This document shows, in pieces, positions 1 through 8,890 of a DNA stretch of 64,000 bases. The DNA is from Thiocystis violacea (GTDB lineage: Bacteria > Pseudomonadota > Gammaproteobacteria > Chromatiales > Chromatiaceae): positions 1 through 64,000 of the forward strand of contig NZ_NRRG01000002.1 of the NCBI RefSeq assembly GCF_016583575.1. The letters are read 5' to 3'. The position numbers were made by a program, and so were the translations under genes. The notes under the pieces are model-generated. The model saw only the letters and a program-made list of their open reading frames with translations. It was not told the origin of the DNA and did not search any database. The number at the start of each line of letters is the position of its first letter. Positions within the stretch are counted from its first letter, which is position 1.

Positions 1-551
1 TCGCGGTGGTCGCCTCCGAGGTACGCGGTCTGGCGCAACGCAGCGCCCAGGCGGCCAAGGAGATCAAGGAGCTGATCAGCGACTCGGTCGGCAAGGTCGA
101 GGGCGGGGTGCACCTAGCGACCCAGGCCGGCGACACCATGGGGGAGATCCTTCACAGCTTCCAGCAGGTCACCGGACTGGTCGACGAGATCACCAACGCC
201 TCGCGCGAGCAGAGCACCGGCATCGAACAGGTGACCCAGGCGGTCGCCCAGATGGACGAGGTGACCCAGCAGAACGCGGCGCTGGTGGAAGAGGCCGCCG
301 CGGCGGCCGAGAGTCTGGAGGATCAAACCCGGGTGCTGGCCCAGGCGATTTCCATGTTCAAGCTCTCCGGAGCGCCTCGCGCGAGCGCCGGGGTTCCGGC
401 CAGGCTGGAGAGCCGCGCGGGCGGGCGACCCACGTCGGCCAGTTCGGGAAGCCTGTCCAAGCCCCCCGCCAAGAGCGGCCGAGCGCCCATGAAGCGACTC
501 GGCGCCAACGCCCCGGCCACCAGTGACGCGGATCAGTGGGAGGAGTTCTAG
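1..551 (+). CDS. Methyl-accepting chemotaxis protein, C-terminal part (5' end outside window)
   Basis: This is the cytoplasmic signalling end of a chemoreceptor, which would control CheA through CheW. The frame is open from base 3 and the gene starts upstream of the window. Visible are the end of the hairpin-tip region ([20 protein letters not shown]), the descending methylation helix with Glu/Gln-rich heptads, a Pro/Ser/Ala-rich linker, and a C-terminal DQWEEF tail. That tail resembles the NWETF-type pentapeptide that docks CheR and CheB. The 551 bases align without gaps to 3122-3672 of the next gene, with about 31 mismatches by hand count. The pair is therefore a tandem duplication or is being homogenised by conversion. 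The ligand cannot be judged because the sensor half is missing. Confidence 0.93.
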   Translation, partial: AVVASEVRGLAQRSAQAAKEIKELISDSVGKVEGGVHLATQAGDTMGEILHSFQQVTGLVDEITNASREQSTGIEQVTQAVAQMDEVTQQNAALVEEAAAAAESLEDQTRVLAQAISMFKLSGAPRASAGVPARLESRAGGRPTSASSGSLSKPPAKSGRAPMKRLGANAPATSDADQWEEF

Positions 552-876
552 TCCCTGGGGTTCGGACGAAGGGCGACGACATACCGGGGCCGGAACACTC
601 CAGCGTCGTCGCCAAGTTGAACAGACTCGTCGAGCGTTCGCGTTCGATCCTGAGACGCGGCACGGCCTTGTCTAGCCCGTGGCATGCGCGACACCAGCCA
701 TTCGCCGTGGGCCGAAAGCCCGCGGCGAACTACCGTGCGCGTGGCAGTCGCCGCGCGGGCGGATCGGGGGTATGAAGCGCTGAACTCGTCAACGCGGCTT
801 ACCGATACCTCATTGAGCGAGCGGAACAGAATTCTCGGAGACGAGCGCCGCCGCCATAACTGGAGTACCTAATGCC
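552..876. other. Intergenic region between the two MCP genes
   Basis: These 325 bases hold no convincing gene. Short frames here lack ribosome-binding sites and family features. A weak flagellar-sigma-like arrangement is present (TGAA at 781-784, ACCGATAC at 801-808), but its spacer is 16 instead of the usual 15, so I do not call a promoter. The sequence just before the start of the next gene includes TGGAG at 861-865, a plausible ribosome-binding site. Confidence 0.5.
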
Positions 877-3672
877 ATGGCCCAGGGATCCATCCTGACC
901 TACCCCGCCGAGCGCCTGCTCGCCCGTCTGAGTCTGCCCGGAAAAATCGGCCTGATGGGGACCGCCTTCCTGGCCGTCATCGCGCTCCTGTCCACCCTCT
1001 TCGTCCAGGCACAGTGGAGCGCGATCCAGTTTTCTTCGCTTGAACGCACGGGCATCGCTCTGGTGCACCCTTTGCCGGATGTCGTGCGACACATCCAGCT
1101 TCACCGTGAGCTGTCCGCCCGTCTTGCCAACGGCGACGCATCGGCGCGCGGCGCGCTTACGGAGGCCGCCGCGAAGGCCGACGCCGCTTTCGCTTCAGCG
1201 ACGCCGATGATGACCAGGGAAGGGGCGACACTCGGCGTCGAGTCCGACTGGACGGCGCTCAGGGAGCAGTGGCGGACGATCACGCGGGCGACATTCGCCT
1301 CCGCCGCCGAGGCGTCGCGGGCACACGACGCCTTGCTGGAGGCGATGCTCGCCTTTGTGTCGAAGATCGCGGACCAGTCCAATCTCACGCTCGATCCCGA
1401 CATCGACTCCTACTATTTGATGGATGGTGCCATCGTCCAGTTACCCGGCATGGTTGAAATGAGCGCCGCCATGCGTGGCCAAGCCGCCGGCATCGCGCTC
1501 CGCCAGTCGATCAGCGTCGAGGAAAAAATCGAACTGGCCGCGAAGATGGCTCACTTCAGCGACCACGCCACGGCGCTCGCGTCGGGATTGGCCAAGGTCG
1601 CCCGAGTCAATCCGGCGGCCGCCAGCCGCCTTGACGACCAGCGCGCCGAGGTGGAACGCAACGTCAAGACGTTTTCCGAGCTGCTTGATCGCCAGTTCGT
1701 GCATGGCACGGCCCTAGGGTTAAATGAAAAGGCCGTCTTCGCGGTCGGCACGGGGCTCATCGAGGCCGGCTACCATCTCTGGAAGACCAGCCGCGAGGAA
1801 CTGGATCAGGTCATTGCCGAGCGCGTCGGCGGGATGCGTGACCATTTATGGACGGTCGCCACCCTGGTCGGCGTCCTGCTGCTTCTGGCGGCCTATCTGT
1901 TCATGGTTATGCGCGGCATGGTGGCCCGCGCCGCGACGGGGATCGCGGCCGCGGCGGGGCGAATCGCCTCGGGCGATCTGGCCTCGGAGGTGCACTGCGT
2001 GTCACGCGACGAGTTTGGCGAGATCGCGCGCGGGCTCAACCAGATGCGCGCCACGCTGCAAGACAGCATCGAAAATGAGCGGACGGCCGCGCGCGCCAAT
2101 CTGCGCATCCGCCACGCCCTGGATAAAATCTCCATCCCGGTGAGCGTGTCGGACGAGCACAACGCATTGGCCTATCTCAACGAAGCGGGCCAAGCGCTCT
2201 GGCAAGCCATGTCGCCCGAGATCGCCCGCAAACAGCCTGGATTCAACGTCGGCGCATTGATCGGGAGTCGTCTCTCCAACTATTTCGAGGATGAGGAGAC
2301 ACGCGCCGCCTATCGCGCCGAACTGACCAGCACACGCACCCTCGACACCAGGCTGGGCGGGCGCCATCTGCGCGTCACGGTCAGTCCAGTGCGGGAGGAC
2401 TCCGGCGTTTACCATGGACGTGTCACCCAGTGGGTCGACCGGACGCTCGAGGTTGGGGTCGAGCGTGAAATCGCCGACATCATCGCCGACGCGGGTAACG
2501 GTGATTTCACGCGACGCATCGAGGTCGTGGGCAAGCATGGCTTCTTCCTGCAACTCTCCGAAGGGCTGAACCGGTTGACCGAGATCGTCGAGACCGGTCT
2601 GGCCGATGTGGCGGAGGTGCTCAACGCCATCGCCCAGGGTGACCTCACCCAAACGATGGACGCCGACTACGCGGGCGCCTTCGGCCAGATCAAGGACGAC
2701 ACCAACACCACGGTCGCCCGCTTGCATGAGGTCATCGGGCGCATCCTGGAAGCCTCCGAGGCAATCGGCAGCGCGGCCGGGGAGATCGCCTCCGGCAACT
2801 CGGATCTCTCGGGACGCACCGAGGAGCAGGCCGCCAATCTGGAGGAAACCGCCAGCTCCATGGAGCAGCTCAACGCCACGGTCAAGCAAAACGCCCAGAA
2901 CGCCGACCAGGCCAACCGTCTGGCGCGCAACGCCAACAGCGTCGCCGCGCGTGGGGGTGAAATGGTCACGCGGGTGGTGGAGACCATGGGCGGCATCCAG
3001 GACTCCAGCCGGCGCATCGCCGACATCATCGGCGTGATCGACTCCATCGCCTTCCAGACCAACATCCTGGCGCTCAACGCGGCGGTCGAGGCGGCGCGTG
3101 CCGGCGAGCAGGGGCGAGGCTTCGCGGTGGTCGCCTCCGAGGTACGCGGGCTGGCGGGGCGCAGCGCCCAGGCGGCCAAGGAGATCAAGGAGCTGATCAG
3201 CGACTCGGTCGGCAAGGTCGAGGGCGGGGTGCAACTGGCGACCCAGGCCGGCGACACCATGGGGGAGATCCTTCACAGCTTCCAGCAGGTCACCGGACTG
3301 GTCGGAGAGATCAGCAACGCCTCGCGCGAGCAGAGCACCGGCATCGAACAGGTGACCCAGGCGGTCGCCCAGATGGACGAGGTGACCCAGCAGAACGCGG
3401 CGCTGGTGGAAGAGGCCGCCGCGGCGGCCGAGAGTCTGGAGGATCAGACCCGAGTGCTGGCGCAGGCGATCGCCATGTTCAAGCTCTCCGGAGCGCGGCG
3501 CGCGACCGCCGGGGGTGCGGCCAGGCTGGAGAACCGGGCAGGTGGGCGGCCCACGTCGGCCAGGTCGGGAGGCGTGTCCAAGCCCCCCGCCAAGAGCGGC
3601 CGAACGCCCATGAAGCGACCCGGCGCCAACGCCCCGGCCACCAGTGACGCGGATCAGTGGGAGGAGTTCTGA
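877..3672 (+). CDS. Methyl-accepting chemotaxis protein with HAMP and PAS-like regions
   Basis: A 931-residue membrane chemoreceptor. The start ATG at 877 follows TGGAG at 861-865. TM1 is at about residues 24-46, followed by a long extracytoplasmic domain (about 47-320) that includes a DPDIDSYYLMD stretch. TM2 is at about 324-348, and a HAMP domain follows. A PAS-like segment is at about 410-520 (ends near GRVTQWVDRT), then a second HAMP-like stretch. The conserved MCP signalling hairpin carries IDSIAFQTNILALNAAVEAA and [13 protein letters not shown]. The C-terminus is DQWEEF, a likely CheR/CheB docking tail. This layout is seen in Tar-like receptors of purple bacteria. The signalling end is almost the same as that of the upstream gene fragment, while the region between the two genes is unrelated. 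The ligand is unknown. Confidence 0.95.
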   Translation: MAQGSILTYPAERLLARLSLPGKIGLMGTAFLAVIALLSTLFVQAQWSAIQFSSLERTGIALVHPLPDVVRHIQLHRELSARLANGDASARGALTEAAAKADAAFASATPMMTREGATLGVESDWTALREQWRTITRATFASAAEASRAHDALLEAMLAFVSKIADQSNLTLDPDIDSYYLMDGAIVQLPGMVEMSAAMRGQAAGIALRQSISVEEKIELAAKMAHFSDHATALASGLAKVARVNPAAASRLDDQRAEVERNVKTFSELLDRQFVHGTALGLNEKAVFAVGTGLIEAGYHLWKTSREELDQVIAERVGGMRDHLWTVATLVGVLLLLAAYLFMVMRGMVARAATGIAAAAGRIASGDLASEVHCVSRDEFGEIARGLNQMRATLQDSIENERTAARANLRIRHALDKISIPVSVSDEHNALAYLNEAGQALWQAMSPEIARKQPGFNVGALIGSRLSNYFEDEETRAAYRAELTSTRTLDTRLGGRHLRVTVSPVREDSGVYHGRVTQWVDRTLEVGVEREIADIIADAGNGDFTRRIEVVGKHGFFLQLSEGLNRLTEIVETGLADVAEVLNAIAQGDLTQTMDADYAGAFGQIKDDTNTTVARLHEVIGRILEASEAIGSAAGEIASGNSDLSGRTEEQAANLEETASSMEQLNATVKQNAQNADQANRLARNANSVAARGGEMVTRVVETMGGIQDSSRRIADIIGVIDSIAFQTNILALNAAVEAARAGEQGRGFAVVASEVRGLAGRSAQAAKEIKELISDSVGKVEGGVQLATQAGDTMGEILHSFQQVTGLVGEISNASREQSTGIEQVTQAVAQMDEVTQQNAALVEEAAAAAESLEDQTRVLAQAIAMFKLSGARRATAGGAARLENRAGGRPTSARSGGVSKPPAKSGRTPMKRPGANAPATSDADQWEEF

Positions 3673-4082
3673 GCGACTGCCTGGGCTGAAACGATCGACG
3701 AGGTCTCGCCGGCACAGGGTTCCGTGTCGCGCGAGCCCTCGCGAGTCTTCCAGCCACCCGATTTCTCCTGCCGCCTGCTTCCACTGCGGGCTGTTCGATG
3801 CGGCGGCCATCGCTACGCCGCGCGGATTCTCCGGAAGACCCTATCTACTTGTATGCGAAGTAAAGCGTCTTCGTCGGGCGGGAGTTCGAGGTGGAATGAC
3901 GAAGACGGCCACGCGCCCGAATGCTCGACGGATCGGTGCTTGACCGCTTCGCCCTTCGGCTTCGCACCTCGTGCGAAGTGACGCACGGGCAGGGGCAACC
4001 CCGGCGAGCGGGCCAGATCGCGTGGCGCGTCGCTCAGGCGTCTATACTCTGGCGACCTGAGAAACCCTGGCCGTCTCCCGCC
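3673..4082. other. Intergenic region with a small inverted repeat
   Basis: These 410 bases contain no supported gene. The one clear structure is an 8-bp perfect inverted repeat, CTTCGCAC at 3960-3967 and GTGCGAAG at 3971-3978, with a 3-base loop. It has no T-run, so it is not a convincing terminator. The longer reading frame that runs into the next gene from 3921 lacks family similarity before residue 55. Confidence 0.5.
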
Positions 4083-4991
4083 ATGCCATCCGTTGCGACT
4101 GACGCGCTGCTCGACCCCAAGAACGACTACGTGTTCAAACGCCTCTTTGGCGAGGCACCGGCGCTGCTGGTGTCGCTGATCAACGACCTGCGCCCGGACC
4201 TGCCCGAGATTCACGCGGTGGAGATTCTCAATCCGGGCATCAACGCCGCGGAGTTGCGCGGCAAGTACATCATCCTCGACGTGTTGGCGCGCGATGCCCA
4301 GGGACACACCTATAATGTCGAAATCCAGGTGCGCCGCTATGGTGCCTGGGGCGCGCGAGCCCTGTACTACCTGGCCCGGATGCTGGCCCAGCAGTTGGAA
4401 CAGGGCGAGGACTACGCGCATCTGCGCGCGGCGGTCGCCATCCATCTGCTGGACTTCGACCTGTTCACCGCCACGCCCGCGCAGCACACGCAAGCGCTGT
4501 GGCGCTTCGAGATGCGCGACGAGCGCCAACCCAGCGTCACCTTGGGGAACCGGCTGCAGTTGAACCTCATCGAATTAAAGAAGGCGGACCGCCTCGGGCT
4601 TGGATCCGACCCCCTGTCCGCGTGGGTGACCTTTTTCGAGCATTGGCGAGAGGAGCAGACCATGGCCGCGATTGAACATGCCCCGATCCAGGAGGCGTTG
4701 AGCCGTGTGCGTCAGTTGAGCGCCGACGAGGAAGCGCGACGCCTGGCGTTCGTGCGCGAGCGGGCGCTGCACGATGAGGTGTCCTTGCTCAAGGAAGCGC
4801 ACGAGGAGGGGCGCGAGGAGGGGCGCGAGGAGGGCGAGCGGCTCGGGATGCGGAAAGGCCGCCTCGAAGCCGCCCAGGACACCGCCCGCAACCTCATCAC
4901 GCTGGATGTACTCAGCGATGGGCAGATCGCCCAGGCCACGGGACTGAGCGTGGCGCAGGTCGAGGCACTGCGCCCAGCCACTCCATCCTGA
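4083..4991 (+). CDS. Rpn/PD-(D/E)XK nuclease-family 'transposase' protein
   Basis: A 302-residue protein of the Rpn (recombination-promoting nuclease)/PD-(D/E)XK family. ATG 4083 is chosen because the family signature begins there: DPKNDYVFKRLFG at residues 11-23. Asp66 (ILDV) and Glu80-x-Gln82 (VEIQV) fit the D...ExK-like core with Gln in place of Lys. The C-terminal third has the highly charged EEGREEGREEGERLG repeats (about residues 240-257) usual in these proteins, followed by a helix-rich tail. Family members are scattered, often in many copies, and are thought to be selfish or recombination-linked DNA endonucleases. No inverted repeats flank this copy and it appears intact. A short hairpin (CCATCC...GGATGG, 4983-5001) overlaps its stop codon. 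Confidence 0.85.
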   Translation: MPSVATDALLDPKNDYVFKRLFGEAPALLVSLINDLRPDLPEIHAVEILNPGINAAELRGKYIILDVLARDAQGHTYNVEIQVRRYGAWGARALYYLARMLAQQLEQGEDYAHLRAAVAIHLLDFDLFTATPAQHTQALWRFEMRDERQPSVTLGNRLQLNLIELKKADRLGLGSDPLSAWVTFFEHWREEQTMAAIEHAPIQEALSRVRQLSADEEARRLAFVRERALHDEVSLLKEAHEEGREEGREEGERLGMRKGRLEAAQDTARNLITLDVLSDGQIAQATGLSVAQVEALRPATPS

Positions 4992-5090
4992 GCGAGGATG
5001 GGTAGAGTGACCACGGTATGACGCCGAGTGTTGGCCCGGAGGCCGACGGGTCACGCAACCCATCGAACCACCGACCTTGAAGAAAGACTG

Positions 5091-5120
5091 AAACGCCCTC
5101 GGGAAACCGGGGGCGTTTTT
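5091..5120 (+). terminator. Intrinsic terminator
   Basis: A GC-rich hairpin, ACGCCC-T-CGG, GAAA loop, CCG-G-GGGCGT, is followed directly by TTTTT (5116-5120). It sits 100 bases after the Rpn-family gene and would end transcription from the left before the Aer-type receptor. Confidence 0.85.
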
Positions 5121-5154
5121 GATGGTGCGATCCTGATGCCTTGGCGTGGGGTTC

Positions 5155-5243
5155 GGTGGGTTTCGCGGCGCTCTGCCCATCTACGGTTCGACCCGGAGCT
5201 TGTAAAAAACCCTCGGATGGGCAGAGCGCAGCGATGCCCATCC
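5155..5243. repeat. Two copies of a GGATGGGcAGAGCG palindromic intergenic repeat
   Basis: The unit GGATGGGCAGAGCGCAGCGA...CCCATCC is at 5215-5243. A diverged copy lies in opposite orientation at 5155-5187. The arms GGATGGGC and GCCCATCC form a hairpin over a GAGCGnAGCG loop. The same family recurs at 8661-8695, with a partial copy near 4995-5007. Dispersed repeats of this kind are known between genes in many Proteobacteria; I cannot name the family with certainty. Confidence 0.7.
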
Positions 5244-5554
5244 TGTACGCTCCGAGGCTCAAAGCTTGAACGATGGGCCTCGCTCCCATCCCAGGGGTCG
5301 AGCCCAAGCCGGTTTGAATCGGTTCAAAACCTCTCCGTCATCCATGCCGGAACGCTCATCACGAGCACCAGCTTTTCGGTGGGGCGCAAGTTATGATTGC
5401 CGTGGGATACGAAGACGCATCCCGACAGCGGCGCAAGGCCGCCATGAACGACAAGAACCAAGGCAAGGTCTTGTTTAATAAATATTCGTGCGTGCCACCC
5501 TGGGATCCGGCAGGGAAGACACGAATCATCACTCATCGAGCCCCCGCCCTTTCC

Positions 5555-7126
5555 ATGAAGATCAATCTGCCGATCACGAACCGCGAAAACGATTACGCCG
5601 ATTCACTGGTCATCGTCTCCACAACGGACACCAAGGGAATCATTACCTACTGCAACAAACCCTTCATCGAGATCAGCGGGTTCGATGAACATGAGCTGAT
5701 CGGGGTGAATCACAACCTGATTCGTCATCCCGACATGCCGGCGGCGGCCTTCAAGGATCTCTGGAGGACGATCAAGAATGGCAAGCCCTGGCGCGGAGTC
5801 GTCAAGAACCGCTGCAAGAACGGCGATCACTACTGGGTGGACGCCTACATCACGCCGGTCTACGAGGGCGACACCCTGGTCGGCTACCAATCGGTGCGAA
5901 CCAAGCCGACCCGGGCGCAAATCGACGCGGCCGAGAAACTCTACGCCCGGATCCGGGAACGCAAGATCGAGGATCTGCCCAAGCGCCTCCTGCCCGAGTT
6001 CGACCATCGCGCCTGGCTGAGCGGCGCCTTCGCGCTGGTCGGACTGGGCGCGGTGGCCTCGGGCTGGCTGGCCAGCCCCTGGGTTGGTGTCGGCGTCCTG
6101 GTCGCCGGCCTCATCCTGGCGCGAATCAGCGCCCGGGCCATCTTCAAGCACATCCGGGAAGGCGTCCGCGTGGCGAAGACGATCGCGGCGGGCAATCTGA
6201 CCTCGCCGATCCATGTCGGCGGCAACAACGAGACGGCCGAGATCCTGCAAGCAATCAAGATGCTCCAGTCGCGCCTGGCCACGGTGATGGGGCACATCCA
6301 GGAGACCTCGACCGGCGTCGCCGCGGCGGCCAGTCAACTGGCGTCCGCGACCAACTCGACCCATCGCCTGATGGAACAGCAGCATCAGGAGACCGACATG
6401 GTGGCGACGGCCATGCACGAGATGTCCGCCACCGTGGCCGAGGTCGCCAACAACACCACCGCCGCCGCCGATGCCGCGCACCAGGCCAGCCAGGACGCGC
6501 GCGAAGGCCACGCGGTGGTCAGGCACAGTGTCGATGGGATCCAGGAACTGGCCGACGGGGTTTCGGAGGCGGCCCGGACCATCGGCCAACTGGAGGCCGA
6601 TTCGGAGAACATCGGCAAGATCCTGGACGTCATCCGAGGCATCGCGGGACAGACCAATCTGCTCGCCCTGAACGCCGCCATCGAGGCGGCCAGGGCCGGC
6701 GAACAGGGACGCGGATTCGCGGTCGTCGCCGACGAGGTGCGCGCCCTGGCGCAGCGGACCCAGGATTCCACGCGCGAGATCCAGGAGATGATCGCGCGAC
6801 TGCAAGAGGGCGCGCGCGGTGCCGTGACCATGATGCGGCGCGGACGCGAGCAGGCGGACCGCAGCGTGCTCTCGGCCGGCGAGACCGATCGCTCGCTGGA
6901 TTCGATCACGCATTCGGTGGAGCGGATCAACGACATGAACGCCCAGATCGCGACCGCCGCCGAGGAGCAGAGCGCCGTGGTGGAGGAGATGAGCCGCAAC
7001 GTGGAGAGTATCCGACACCTGTCGACGCAGACGCTCGACAGCACCGACGCGGTGGTATCGGCCACCGAACATCTTGAGAATCTGGCCGGTCGCCTGGCCG
7101 GGCTGGTGCATCAATATAAAATCTGA
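5555..7126 (+). CDS. Aer-type PAS chemoreceptor (probable redox/energy taxis)
   Basis: A 523-residue receptor. ATG 5555 is chosen because the product then begins [14 protein letters not shown], as in Aer proteins. No strong ribosome-binding site is visible, and an in-frame ATG at 5393 would add 54 unconserved residues. The N-terminal PAS domain (about 15-125) carries [20 protein letters not shown] and [15 protein letters not shown]. These match the Aer PAS fold, which binds FAD and senses electron-transport state. Two closely spaced membrane segments (about 155-200) form a hairpin with no periplasmic domain. HAMP and an MCP signalling domain follow, with [20 protein letters not shown] at the tip. 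The end (LVHQYKI) lacks a CheR-docking pentapeptide. Ligand or cofactor binding is inferred from family. Confidence 0.92.
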   Translation: MKINLPITNRENDYADSLVIVSTTDTKGIITYCNKPFIEISGFDEHELIGVNHNLIRHPDMPAAAFKDLWRTIKNGKPWRGVVKNRCKNGDHYWVDAYITPVYEGDTLVGYQSVRTKPTRAQIDAAEKLYARIRERKIEDLPKRLLPEFDHRAWLSGAFALVGLGAVASGWLASPWVGVGVLVAGLILARISARAIFKHIREGVRVAKTIAAGNLTSPIHVGGNNETAEILQAIKMLQSRLATVMGHIQETSTGVAAAASQLASATNSTHRLMEQQHQETDMVATAMHEMSATVAEVANNTTAAADAAHQASQDAREGHAVVRHSVDGIQELADGVSEAARTIGQLEADSENIGKILDVIRGIAGQTNLLALNAAIEAARAGEQGRGFAVVADEVRALAQRTQDSTREIQEMIARLQEGARGAVTMMRRGREQADRSVLSAGETDRSLDSITHSVERINDMNAQIATAAEEQSAVVEEMSRNVESIRHLSTQTLDSTDAVVSATEHLENLAGRLAGLVHQYKI

Positions 7127-7289
7127 CACCTCGTCATCGGTCCGGTCGGGCGCGCGCCCGACCGCTGGATCCCATCACCCGCGGCCCGGCCACCCAGGTT
7201 ACGATTTGACCCTGATCCCGCCGTTCACATAGAGTCTCCCGGCACCGCCACTGTTCGTGGCGAGCCACATGATCAAAGGAGAACCAACG

Positions 7290-7718
7290 ATGAGCGACAA
7301 CAAAAATCCCTTCGCCGACTTCGAGCCTATTTTCAAGCAGATGCAGGTGCCCGGCCTGGACATGGAGGCGATGATGGACGCCTATCGCAAGAACCTGGAG
7401 GCCCTGACTGCGGCCTCGCGCGCGTCCAGCGAGGGCATGCAGGGGTTCATCCAGCGTCAGGCCGAGATCATCCGGGACGCCCTGGCCCAGATGCGCAACG
7501 CCGCCACCGAGCTGTCGTCGGCCAAGGATCCCAAGGACTTCACCGAGCGTCAGGCCGAGCTGACCAAGCAAGCCTTCGAAAAGGCCGTCGCCAACATGAA
7601 GGAATTGGCCGAGGTCATGGCCAAGTCCAACACCGACTCGCTGGAGATCGTTCAGACGCGCATGAACGAGGGACTGAAGGAATTGCAGGACATGATGAAT
7701 AAGGTCGTCAAGACCTGA
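7290..7718 (+). CDS. Phasin family protein (polyhydroxyalkanoate granule-associated)
   Basis: A 142-residue, almost fully helical protein with the phasin_2-type pattern: MEAMMDAYRKNLEALTAASR, then QGFIQRQAEIIRDALAQM, and a DPKDFTERQAELTKQAFEKA stretch. Phasins coat PHA granules and limit their size and fusion. ATG 7290 follows a strong AAAGGAGAA ribosome-binding site (7275-7283); the longer frame from 7257 is unlikely. The gene stands alone: no PHA synthase or thiolase gene is near. A strong hairpin follows the stop. Confidence 0.88.
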   Translation: MSDNKNPFADFEPIFKQMQVPGLDMEAMMDAYRKNLEALTAASRASSEGMQGFIQRQAEIIRDALAQMRNAATELSSAKDPKDFTERQAELTKQAFEKAVANMKELAEVMAKSNTDSLEIVQTRMNEGLKELQDMMNKVVKT

Positions 7719-7736
7719 TCGCGAACCGTCGGAACA

Positions 7737-7767
7737 GAGGCCCGCGCCCGTCAGGGGCGCGGGCCTC
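7737..7767. terminator. Strong bidirectional hairpin between convergent genes
   Basis: A perfect 13-bp GC-rich stem, GAGGCCCGCGCCC (7737-7749) and GGGCGCGGGCCTC (7755-7767), with a 5-base loop. It lies between the phasin stop and the stop of the convergent lipoprotein. The TGA of the - strand gene (7751-7753) sits in the loop, and one arm encodes that protein's last residues. There is no clear T-run on either strand, so function as a terminator is inferred from position. Confidence 0.65.
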
Positions 7768-8599
7768 GGGATTCCGTCGGCCCCGCCGACATCAGTCGCC
7801 CGACCGCGCTCACGGCCTCCCGGATGATCGCCTCGCGTCGCTCCTCCCCCCTCACCGCCCCACCCGCGCACAGCAGACGACAGAGCCAATCCGTCGGCGA
7901 CTCGAAGTCACAGTGATCCGACCCCGCGAAACGCGCGATCGTCGCGCGCCGGCCGACGGTCAAGACACTCAGACCCTTGTTGTAGGCATTGCAGGACGAG
8001 GGCTCGCCGACCAGGCCGATCAGCGGCCGATCGAAACCGGCGGCCATGAGCCCCCCGAGTCCATCGGCGTCGACCAGATCCAGCGTCACCACCCCGAGCG
8101 TGCGCGGATCGTTGCGACCGGCGGCCAGGGCCGCGAGCCCGCCGGCCGAGAATCCGGCATGGACGACGCGCCGGGCGCCCAGGGCATCCGCGACCCGGAT
8201 CATGTCCAGACCGTTGCGGAAGTGATGGCCCGCCCAGGGCGGGTCGGCGTGGAAGTCGAGCGTGACGGTCGGGAAGCCGGCCCGAGCCAGGGCGCGCGCC
8301 AGTCCATCCATGTGCTCCTGGCCGCGCCGGAAACCGTGACCCAGCACCACCAGATCGCCCGCGCGGGCGCTCATGGGCGCGGGGCGATACCAGCGGTAAG
8401 GCCGCGCGCCGCCCGATACCGAAGTCACCAGCCCCCGAGCGATCGTCACACCGGTTTCGGGCATCATGGCCAACCGCTCGGGACGGGCCGGCGACGCGCC
8501 GCCAAAACATCCCGTCACCACCAGACAAGCAGCCAATACCACTGTAAACTTCGATTGACAGAACGCCGTCAAATTGATGTGACATGGCCTTGACTTCAT
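7751..8599 (-). CDS. Alpha/beta-hydrolase lipoprotein
   Basis: A 282-residue putative exported hydrolase. The N-terminus has a basic region, a hydrophobic segment (FTVVLAACLVV) and a lipobox LVVTG-Cys31, so the mature protein would be lipid-anchored. Family signs are the VVLGHGF oxyanion region (about 84-90), the nucleophile elbow GFSAG with Ser151, and a late GSDHCDF with His229. No substrate can be given. The Pro/Arg-rich C-terminus is encoded partly by the intergenic hairpin. It faces the phasin gene tail to tail. Depolymerase or esterase activity is possible but not shown. Confidence 0.72.
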   Translation of the reverse strand: MKSRPCHINLTAFCQSKFTVVLAACLVVTGCFGGASPARPERLAMMPETGVTIARGLVTSVSGGARPYRWYRPAPMSARAGDLVVLGHGFRRGQEHMDGLARALARAGFPTVTLDFHADPPWAGHHFRNGLDMIRVADALGARRVVHAGFSAGGLAALAAGRNDPRTLGVVTLDLVDADGLGGLMAAGFDRPLIGLVGEPSSCNAYNKGLSVLTVGRRATIARFAGSDHCDFESPTDWLCRLLCAGGAVRGEERREAIIREAVSAVGRLMSAGPTESRGPRP

Positions 8600-8660
8600 C
8601 GACCACCACCCGATCGGAGAGGATTTGGAGGCCAGGTGGCGGAGTCGACACCCTAGACCC

Positions 8661-8695
8661 GTAGGATGGGTAGAGCGAAGCGAAACCCATCCTAC
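8661..8695. repeat. GTAGGATGGGTAGAGCG palindromic intergenic repeat
   Basis: An 11-bp perfect inverted repeat, GTAGGATGGGT (8661-8671) and ACCCATCCTAC (8685-8695), around AGAGCGAAGCGAA. It belongs to the same repeat family as 5155-5243. It is followed by TTTTT at 8701-8705, so it could also act as a weak + strand terminator, although no + strand gene ends here. Confidence 0.75.
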
Positions 8696-8890
8696 GATGG
8701 TTTTTCACAAGCCCTGACCGATCCGCGACACCGGATCCGGCCTGGACATGAGCCGAATCCGGGAAGCGCCGTGGAACCCAGGCCGCGGATCCCGCTCAAA
8801 CTGCCGACTCCGCGCGATCCATGGCCATATCGGTTGGGGTGTGGACGACGCAAGACCCAGAACCGCATTCGCTAAAGAGGTATTGAGCAG

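Larger units (their letters stand above)
4992..5554. other. Intergenic region upstream of the Aer-type receptor
   Basis: This stretch holds the terminator and the paired palindromic repeats listed separately. The open frame that feeds into the receptor from 5393 has no family similarity before residue 55 and I treat it as non-coding. No clear sigma-70 promoter was found. Confidence 0.45.

Noticed and set aside
781-808. Possible FliA (sigma-28) promoter before the second MCP gene
   Set aside because: TGAA and ACCGATAC are imperfect and separated by 16 rather than 15 bases.
2002-3810. 602-residue open frame on the - strand
   Set aside because: It lies opposite the MCP gene and reflects GC-rich third positions and coiled-coil codon use; no family features.
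5603-7129. 508-residue open frame on the - strand
   Set aside because: Antisense shadow of the Aer-type receptor.
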